Origin: JAWSUT01 sp033549345
Lineage (GTDB): Bacteria; Bacillota; Dethiobacteria; Dethiobacterales; Dethiobacteraceae
NCBI GenBank assembly: GCA_033549345.1
Contig: JAWSUT010000017.1
Coordinates: 1 to 63,608, forward strand
Reading direction: 5' to 3'
DNA: 63,608 nucleotides
Shown here: positions 58,250 through 63,608 of the stretch, piece after piece
Layout of the letters: the number at the start of each line of letters is the position of its first letter
How positions within the stretch are numbered: position 1 is the stretch's first letter
Position numbers and translations under genes: made by a program
Notes under the pieces: generated by a model
The model's database searches: none
What the model saw: only the letters and a program-made list of their open reading frames with translations
Told to the model about the DNA's origin: nothing

Positions 58250-58435
58250 TTAACTAACCGCCAGAGCGTCCTTGGGGCAAGCTGTAACACAGAGGCCGCA
58301 GCCTTTGCAGCGAGCCTGGTCTACTGTTACTTTTTTCTCTTTGTCGATGGAAATCACATTCGGATCGGGGCAGGTAAAGATGCAGACTTTGCAACCGCTG
58401 CACTTTTCCTCATTAACCCTGGCAGCAACATACAT
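58250..58435 (-). CDS. 2-oxoacid:ferredoxin oxidoreductase delta (2[4Fe-4S]) subunit
   Basis: The 61-residue ferredoxin has CSGCKVCIFTC and CKGCGLCVTACP, two 4Fe-4S cluster motifs. ATG 58435 overlaps the end of the gamma-subunit gene and lies behind AGGAGG. It carries electrons out of the oxidoreductase. Confidence 0.92.
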   Translation of the reverse strand: MYVAARVNEEKCSGCKVCIFTCPDPNVISIDKEKKVTVDQARCKGCGLCVTACPKDALAVS

Positions 58436-59114
58436 GACTGTTTCCTCCTTGGATATCCATTTTTTTAACAGCCGAGCGGGCCGCTTCCATCACCTGCATA
58501 TTTTTTTCAATCAGCTGGCTGATTTTCTCGTATTTGTCCTGCAGCGCGTCATCCAGCGCCGCTGTGGTGCCGGAAGCGACAAATTTTCCGCCGCCAAAAC
58601 GCTCCATCAGGGCCACTTTCAGTGATTCCGGCGAAACCAGCGGCTTAACACCAAGCAGGCCGCCCAGCATGGCCATATTTGTTGCCAGTTCCGTACCGCC
58701 CACATCCAGTGCAACCTGTGTGGCCGAAAAATAGTACAGTTCTGCATTCAGTGCGGCCAGTTTTTCCTGATCGTCTTTACTGAGCTGCGGCTCTTCGTCT
58801 GTGTTTACCAGAATGATTCCATTTTCCCGCAGCCCGTCAAAAAACGGCATGGTGTAGCACTTGCCCATGGTAATTACATGGGGGTGAAAGATCATAATCA
58901 CATCAGGGAAAAGAACTTCGCCGCGCTCGTGAATGTTCTTTGAGTCAATCCGCACATAACTTTCTGCGGGGGCAAGTCTTTTTTCCGCGCCAAAGAAGGG
59001 GTTTACCGTACTGACAAGGCCGTCTTTGCTGGCAGCATTGCCCAGTATATGGGCCGCGGTGACAACGCCCTGTCCTCCCAGTCCGGACATGCGGATGCTT
59101 GTTTTCGTGCTCAT
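58413..59114 (-). CDS. 2-oxoacid:ferredoxin oxidoreductase gamma subunit
   Basis: The 233-residue protein begins at ATG 59114 and shows the gamma domain start RMSGLGGQGVVTAAHILG and SATQVALDVGGTELATNMAMLG. It is one base from the end of the beta subunit gene. A longer upstream frame would overlap the beta gene, so 59114 is preferred. Confidence 0.93.
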   Translation of the reverse strand: MSTKTSIRMSGLGGQGVVTAAHILGNAASKDGLVSTVNPFFGAEKRLAPAESYVRIDSKNIHERGEVLFPDVIMIFHPHVITMGKCYTMPFFDGLRENGIILVNTDEEPQLSKDDQEKLAALNAELYYFSATQVALDVGGTELATNMAMLGGLLGVKPLVSPESLKVALMERFGGGKFVASGTTAALDDALQDKYEKISQLIEKNMQVMEAARSAVKKMDIQGGNSHVCCCQG

Positions 59115-59115
59115 A

Positions 59116-59970
59116 TTACTTCCCCCCCTCAAGCCTGGACAGATATTCCTGTGCTTGTTCCGTAATATATTCTTTGGTTGTAAAAAGACCGTCTTTTTCC
59201 CGTTTTTTGATTCTGGCCACCGTCTCGTGCGGTTTAAATTTATAGTTGGTCGGGCAGGGAGAAAAAATCTGCACATAGGAAGGTCCCACTTCCCGGGCGG
59301 TGAGAATAGCCCGCCTGACCATTTTCTCCAGCCGTTTGGGCTGAGCGGGAGATGTGGCGGCAACGTAAGCGCAGCCGGACTCCCGGGCAATTTCGGGCAG
59401 AGCAATTTTAGGGAATTTCTTGCCCTTAGGCGCCATGTTTAACACCGTTCCCTGGGGTGACATACCGCTTTCCTGGCCGCCGGTATTGGCATACGCTTCG
59501 TTATCCAGCATGATGGTTGTAATGTTTTCCGCACGGAACCAGGATTGCATAACCATATCCAGACCGATATCAGCGGTGGCGCCATCTCCGGCCACCACAA
59601 CCACATCTTTGACTTTATCGGGGTAGCGCAGTTTCAGCGCACGCTTCAGGCCTGATGCTACGGCATTCTGGTTTCCAAACACAGAATGAATGTTGTGCAG
59701 GGCCACCTGCGGGAAAGCCAGGGCGCTGCAGCCGGTGGAACCAACGATGACTGTATCTTCCGGGTTTGGCAGGGAAGCCAGGATAAGGCGCAGGGACAGT
59801 GCCAGGCCACAGCCGGCACAGAGAGGATGCTCTTCCAGGAGCTCTTTGTATGTCCCAAGCTCCGAAACACCGACGTCACGCCCATATGGGCCGTCGGCAA
59901 TCAGTTCCTTATACTCATCGGGCATGATCTGCTCAAAACCGGGAGTAATTTCAAAGATCCGCTTGTTCAT
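59116..59970 (-). CDS. 2-oxoacid:ferredoxin oxidoreductase beta subunit (TPP-binding)
   Basis: The 284-residue protein has the HPLCAGCGLALSLRL cysteines, VIVGSTGCSAL, the TPP motif GDGATADIGLDMVMQSWF and LDNEAYANTGGQESGMSP. The last block resembles pyruvate synthase beta subunits more than 2-oxoglutarate ones. I chose ATG 59970 (AGGAGG eight bases before). It is coupled to the alpha gene. Confidence 0.93.
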   Translation of the reverse strand: MNKRIFEITPGFEQIMPDEYKELIADGPYGRDVGVSELGTYKELLEEHPLCAGCGLALSLRLILASLPNPEDTVIVGSTGCSALAFPQVALHNIHSVFGNQNAVASGLKRALKLRYPDKVKDVVVVAGDGATADIGLDMVMQSWFRAENITTIMLDNEAYANTGGQESGMSPQGTVLNMAPKGKKFPKIALPEIARESGCAYVAATSPAQPKRLEKMVRRAILTAREVGPSYVQIFSPCPTNYKFKPHETVARIKKREKDGLFTTKEYITEQAQEYLSRLEGGK

Positions 59971-61109
59971 CGGCTGCACCTCCTGATTTCATCAACAATG
60001 AGCTGGGGAGGCATCGTCATACCGCCGAAAACGCGGGGACCACCTACAACTTTCGTCGTATCCTCCACAGCCGTCTTCACTTCACGGCTCAGCCAGCCGA
60101 CACGGTTAAACTCCGGTACAATCACTGCCTTTGCGCCGGCAGCCAGCTTTCTGATTTCTTCTGAGGGGAACGGACGCAGGCTTTTGATTTTAACCAGGCC
60201 GGCACGAAGGCCTTCCTCCCGGGCCAACTCAATGGCTTCCCTGCACTGTGATACCGCTGTGCCGGAAGCCATCAACAAAACATCGGCTTCCCCGTCCTCC
60301 ACCTCAACCAGTTCACCCAGCAGGTTTTTGATATGTTTACGTGCTCTTTCACCGGCGGCAAGCACTTCCTGCTGCCAGGAAGCATGTGCTGCATAACTGA
60401 TAAAGTTGCTCTTCATCACAAACGGATCCCGCATCTGGCGAAACGGTACGGTTTCCATATCCATGGCGGGTACAGGTGCACACGCGGGGTTGTATGCAGG
60501 CAGTTTCAGGTCCACAGGTGCGATTTTCACATTGTCGCGTGTGTGTGTAACAAAGAACCCATCCGCAAAGACACCGACAGGAAGGTGCACATCGGGCTTT
60601 TCTGCAATAATAAAGGATTTAAGAATCATATCATATAAGTCCTGGGCATTTTCCGCATGCAGCATCAAAATGCCGGTGTCAAGCATATAAGCCATCTCCA
60701 GCGTATCAGGCTGAATGGTTAGCGGGGAGTTGACGCCCCGGGTCAAGAAGGCACAAACGATCGGCAGCCGCGCGCCGGACCAGGTGGGGAACATCTCAAA
60801 CGCACGAAGTGTGCCCGGCCCCCCTGTGGCGGTAAAAACCCGCACACCGGCCATGGCTGCACCGGAAACAGAAGACATTACGGCAAACTCATTTTCTCCC
60901 CGGAAATACTCTTTAATATACCCTTCTGCGAAAATATCGCCCACAAGATGCATGCTTTCCGACTGCGGCGTAATCGGGTACGAAATAGCCATATCCACAT
61001 TGGCTCTGCGGATGGCCTCCCTTACCGCCTCACTGCCTGTAATAAAGTGCTCCTGGCGCTCGGCCTCAAAGAAAAGCTCTTCCGGAGCAACAACCTTCTG
61101 TTCAGTCAT
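59967..61109 (-). CDS. 2-oxoacid:ferredoxin oxidoreductase alpha subunit
   Basis: The protein has the alpha-subunit motif AISYPITPQSESMH, the FTATGGPGTLRAFEM block and the C-terminal VVGGPRVFGG. Start ATG 61109 lies nine bases after an AGGGG site. The complex couples a 2-oxoacid, probably pyruvate, with ferredoxin and CoA, in either direction. It overlaps the gene before it by a few bases, so the operon runs from about 61689 to 58250. Confidence 0.92.
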   Translation of the reverse strand: MTEQKVVAPEELFFEAERQEHFITGSEAVREAIRRANVDMAISYPITPQSESMHLVGDIFAEGYIKEYFRGENEFAVMSSVSGAAMAGVRVFTATGGPGTLRAFEMFPTWSGARLPIVCAFLTRGVNSPLTIQPDTLEMAYMLDTGILMLHAENAQDLYDMILKSFIIAEKPDVHLPVGVFADGFFVTHTRDNVKIAPVDLKLPAYNPACAPVPAMDMETVPFRQMRDPFVMKSNFISYAAHASWQQEVLAAGERARKHIKNLLGELVEVEDGEADVLLMASGTAVSQCREAIELAREEGLRAGLVKIKSLRPFPSEEIRKLAAGAKAVIVPEFNRVGWLSREVKTAVEDTTKVVGGPRVFGGMTMPPQLIVDEIRRCSR

Positions 61110-61689
61110 TAATGTCAACCCCTTTCAGCCGGCAGACAGCCTCCGTCAGGCGTACCAGCGTATCCAGCCCCACATCCCTCAGCGATATCATGGCATCTTC
61201 ATGCCCCTCTTCGCCGCACAGGGCAATGGTGTAGCAGTCGGTGCCGCCGCGGATAATTTTTAAGGCCACATTGGCATAATGACAGTGCACCCCGATAAAC
61301 AGGCACAAATCAATTTTGTTGTGCCAGATTGTCAGGTTGGGATGATTCGGGTTAATTTCCACAGCCGGGTTAATCATCGGATATTTGGGACGGTAGTCAG
61401 GCATCGGAATCATCCGGATGCCGGCCACCCGGGCCAGCTTCTGTACGGCTTTTGCTTTTTCAGCAACGCCTTCGTTCCAGTTCCAGAGCAAAAGCGGCCC
61501 CGGGAAAAAGAACGGGTTCTTGGCAGCAAGAATTCTCTCTGCAATCTTTTCAATCGCGTCCTCTTCGGGAACAGCCCTGCCTTCCACCAGGGCCTGACCC
61601 TTTTCCGGCAGAGTGATTCCCATGGCGGCAGCAGCCGGCGGCAGGTAGCCTTCCGGCCCGGCCAGGACCTCGTACTTACTTTCCAACAA
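61102..61689 (-). CDS. CdhB/ACDS-epsilon-like accessory subunit of the oxidoreductase operon
   Basis: The protein has about 196 residues and starts at one of three in-frame TTG codons; 61689 has the best spacing from GGAGGG. Sequence such as NPFFFPGPLLLWNWNEG and IWHNKIDLCLFIGVHCHYAN matches what is usually called a CO dehydrogenase beta/epsilon-like subunit. Its fold is that of a Rossmann-like DHS domain. It leads the 2-oxoacid oxidoreductase operon and may tune CoA or pyruvate handling. No ACS genes are near. The function is inferred. Confidence 0.7.
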   Translation of the reverse strand: MLESKYEVLAGPEGYLPPAAAAMGITLPEKGQALVEGRAVPEEDAIEKIAERILAAKNPFFFPGPLLLWNWNEGVAEKAKAVQKLARVAGIRMIPMPDYRPKYPMINPAVEINPNHPNLTIWHNKIDLCLFIGVHCHYANVALKIIRGGTDCYTIALCGEEGHEDAMISLRDVGLDTLVRLTEAVCRLKGVDIND

Positions 61690-61727
61690 CAAACATCCCT
61701 CCAGCTTCGTTGTGTCTTTTTTTCTAT

Positions 61728-61767
61728 AAAAAAATCCAACACCAAAAAAAGGTGTCGGACTTTTTTT
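61728..61767 (-). terminator. Terminator between the upstream MpsC-like gene and the oxidoreductase operon
   Basis: On the minus strand, GTCCGACACC / GGTGTTGGAT with a T7 loop is followed by another T run. The operon therefore has its own promoter below it. Confidence 0.75.
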
Positions 61768-61801
61768 AACGGTAAGTTTACCCTTAAAATAATTTCCAAC
61801 G

Positions 61802-62155
61802 CTATTGCAGTTCCCTGTCAAGGATAAAGATAAAAATACGGTCTCCGGTTTTTGTACTGACATCCGTATGTAGACTTTTTACCTGAGCCGATGTCACCCG
61901 GATAATAATCTCCTCAAGTTGAGAACGTCCCTGCTCAACTAATTGCTGACGCAACTTTTTGATCAGTGCCATCCCGTTCTTGTTTTGTGCCAGATGACGC
62001 TCAGCCGGTGTCAGGATTCCCTTTAACTGGACGATGACCATGTTCCGGAGGATATCCGTTTTCGCCTCGGTTGGTCCCCGCCCTTTATACTCCCTTTCCC
62101 AGACAATCATCGCTTTTGTTATTTCATCTTCCATTTGCCCTTTTGTATACTGCAC
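61802..62155 (-). CDS. MpsC-like (DUF2294) protein, copy 2
   Basis: The 117-residue protein is the near twin of the gene at 57825: GQMEDEITKAMI, GRGPTEAKTDILRNMVIV, MALIKKLRQQLVEQGR and SLHTDVSTKTGDRIFIFIL. By eye about three quarters of positions agree. It sits just upstream of the oxidoreductase operon with a terminator between. Two copies bracket that operon. Confidence 0.85.
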   Translation of the reverse strand: MQYTKGQMEDEITKAMIVWEREYKGRGPTEAKTDILRNMVIVQLKGILTPAERHLAQNKNGMALIKKLRQQLVEQGRSQLEEIIIRVTSAQVKSLHTDVSTKTGDRIFIFILDRELQ

Positions 62156-62437
62156 AGGACCTACCTCAATTTTTATTGCCTATTATACGCTACTGATGAA
62201 CATTATTCAAGACCTTAGAATTAAAATTTTTTAAATTAATTAAAAAACGATACAGTTCGCATAATTTATGATAAACTTAAATGTTATGTTATATTTATTC
62301 GGCAACTACATGCTAATACTTTTGCGTTAACTTGACGATAACGGAGTCTTTTTACCTTAATGGAACACGTATGCCAGAGATTATAAATAAACGTTTGGGA
62401 CAATATATAATATCCTGCTTTTCGAGGAGTTAAAAAG

Positions 62438-63417
62438 ATGGGCATTTCAATATTTAAGCAAGCAAGAGGCTTAACAGAAGAAATTGATATTAAGGAAGCG
62501 CATAACATCTGGAGCATGCTAAGGGCCAGGTATCATAGTGTGGATACAATTAAGATATTTAAAGATATCGCTCATGACCGCGACTTTTTATACTTTTGGG
62601 AAGACTTGCGGATGAATGGAATCAGTTTATCCAGGAATATGAAAATCAGGCGGTACGTTTTCAGCTCAAAGTCCCCAAAAGGCCTCCCCATAACTACAGA
62701 ACCGGCACAAAAATAAGCCAGTTTACCGACAGATATATCTTTACCAGAGTATTTAATGATATCGTTGCTCAGCTGTATCCTCTTGTAACAGCATATCGGA
62801 CATCTACAACGAATGATTCTGTGAGAAAAACTATTGGGAAAGACTTACAGGAGCATATAAGAAGCTTTGAAACCGTGTATAAATTTGGTAAACTAAAGGG
62901 CTGGATGGATGAACCCCCTGCGTATAAGACAGCCAAAACAGCAGTAACAGAATCATTAACCACAGGGGAAGCTTTTCATATTCTTGACCATGTTTCTCAC
63001 AGGTATCACCAACTACAGCTAACGAAATTCTTCCTTAGCTTTGCCCATGATAAAGAATTTCGGCTCATATTGAGCCAGGGAGTTAAGCAGCTTGAAAAAG
63101 AAACAGCCATGCTGCAGGAAATCGCTTTGAAACATCAAGTACAGCTGCCAGTTCGCCCGCCGGTTTCCATGGAAGTTCCTGTTGAACCCGAAACGGCGGA
63201 AGATAGCTTTATGTATCAGGTTATTTTGACCGGCATGCAAACTGCCATTGACTTACACATCCGCGCTGTTCTTGAAACTGTTAGAAATGACACTCTTCGT
63301 GCTGTTTTTTACCAGCTTTTTAAAGATGAAGTAGCTATGCATGAAAGAATTCTCAAGTATGGTAAAACAAAGGGATGGATAATAACAGTTCCTATTTATG
63401 CTGAGCCGGTATCATAG
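62438..63417 (+). pseudogene. DUF3231 protein gene interrupted by a -1 frameshift
   Basis: ATG 62438 (GAGGAG before it) opens a frame that reads RGLTEEIDIKEAHNIWSML and continues to about DRDFLYFWED near 62610. The reading then resumes in the -1 frame as LADEWNQFIQEYENQ and continues to 63417. Joined, it would be about 326 residues with the two-repeat helical plan of DUF3231 (ITEEAHNIW..., then TTGEAFHILDHVSHRYHQL). The family is widespread in spore formers. The shift needs one missing base near 62605; no slippery heptamer is seen, so mutation or sequencing error is likelier than programmed shifting. Confidence 0.65.
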
Positions 63418-63476
63418 CTTATGAATAGAGTTACTCAAACGGGAACTCGGCTGATTGGTTTGACTGTTGTCCAGCA

Positions 63477-63526
63477 ACAAGAAAGACACTGATGCGTTTT
63501 TCTTTTCAGAGGCGTCTTTCTTGTTC
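63477..63526 (+). terminator. Long-loop intrinsic terminator after the DUF3231 gene
   Basis: AACAAGAAAGAC and GTCTTTCTTGTT form a 12-bp stem with a 22-base loop that can itself pair, followed by CTTT. Confidence 0.6.
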
Positions 63527-63608
63527 TTTAGGGTCTGCCGCCCCTTCGACGGGTCTTCGACCCTGACCACCCCGCAAGAGTAAGGGGAAATTCCCCTTAC
63601 AAACCCCT

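Noticed and set aside
62590..62620. Programmed -1 frameshifting in the DUF3231 gene
   Set aside because: No X-XXY-YYZ slippery heptamer exists in the zero frame at this place.
1..63608. CRISPR arrays, rRNA genes, intact transposases and LPXTG proteins
   Set aside because: None were found by reading; the repeats seen are single hairpins or one inverted repeat pair, not spaced direct repeats.
1..63608. Selenoprotein genes with in-frame TGA
   Set aside because: The broken genes here are explained by frameshifts or the N gap; no ORF ends at a TGA that continues in frame with a conserved motif.

Overview
The window looks like a chromosomal contig piece from an anaerobic, endospore-forming, Gram-positive bacterium of the Firmicutes (Clostridia/Dethiobacter/Peptococcaceae type). 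This is inferred from three groups of genes. Sporulation genes include a spoVA operon with DUF1657 and DUF421 partners, a yqhV-like gene and a DUF3231 protein. Strictly anaerobic carbon metabolism is shown by a Ni-CO dehydrogenase with its CooA sensor, a multisubunit 2-oxoacid:ferredoxin oxidoreductase and a core MetE-like methyltransferase. There is also an octaheme cytochrome c and a selenocysteine tRNA. No 16S or other taxonomic marker is present, so the genus is not claimed. A run of ten N at 29761-29770 shows a draft assembly.

Layout. 1-4000: a TetR regulator (cut by the window edge), a membrane-anchored octaheme cytochrome c, and a BlaI/BlaR1-type pair whose sensor carries a heme-c motif and is frameshifted. 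4000-9500: an MBL hydrolase, then a signalling cassette made of a lone receiver, a small helical protein, a double-domain KaiC ATPase and a large histidine kinase. 9500-13000: a lipoprotein, cooS and cooA, with a well-placed CooA site. 13000-14600: a UDG-like protein, tRNA-Sec and a decayed RelE/ParE toxin. 14600-18600: a polysaccharide deacetylase and the cobalt importer cbiMNQO behind a cobalamin riboswitch with its own terminator. 18600-22100: an HTH-Uma2 fusion, an exported membrane protein and a GltB-like FMN protein. 22100-25300: the spoVA operon. 25400-31000: a degenerate MBL-double-rhodanese protein, a DUF1858 protein, a MetE-like methyltransferase, a TPR protein, YqhV, and a CoA-disulfide-reductase-like enzyme broken by the N gap. 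31000-37300: polyprenyl synthase facing a YtpB terpene synthase, a YkgJ protein, a MITE-like inverted repeat, a ferredoxin-like protein, a Rossmann-chemoreceptor fusion, rubrerythrin and a RHH/PIN toxin-antitoxin pair. 37300-43800: aconitase, a TGS GTPase, a ferritin-like protein, cysteine synthase and a uridine-kinase-like protein. 43900-53400: two paralogous surface proteins sharing an unusual C-terminal tail, clpB, and an ADP-ribosylglycohydrolase/HD/sortase operon. 53400-63600: pyruvate carboxylase subunits, a YoaK membrane protein, the 2-oxoacid:ferredoxin oxidoreductase operon flanked by two MpsC-like (DUF2294) paralogs, and a frameshifted DUF3231 gene.

How the parts fit. The oxidoreductase and biotin carboxylase genes could convert acetyl-CoA to pyruvate and then oxaloacetate, with aconitase further along the route. 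CO oxidation by CooS would feed low-potential electrons to ferredoxin, and cobalt import would serve corrinoid enzymes. This metabolic picture is inference from gene content.

The most unusual items are the KaiC-receiver-kinase cassette, the soluble chemoreceptor with a nucleotide-binding-like sensor, the BlaR1-like protein with a heme-c motif, and the GMNTN C-terminal motif shared by two surface proteins near a sortase. No CRISPR array, rRNA gene, prophage or intact insertion sequence was seen.
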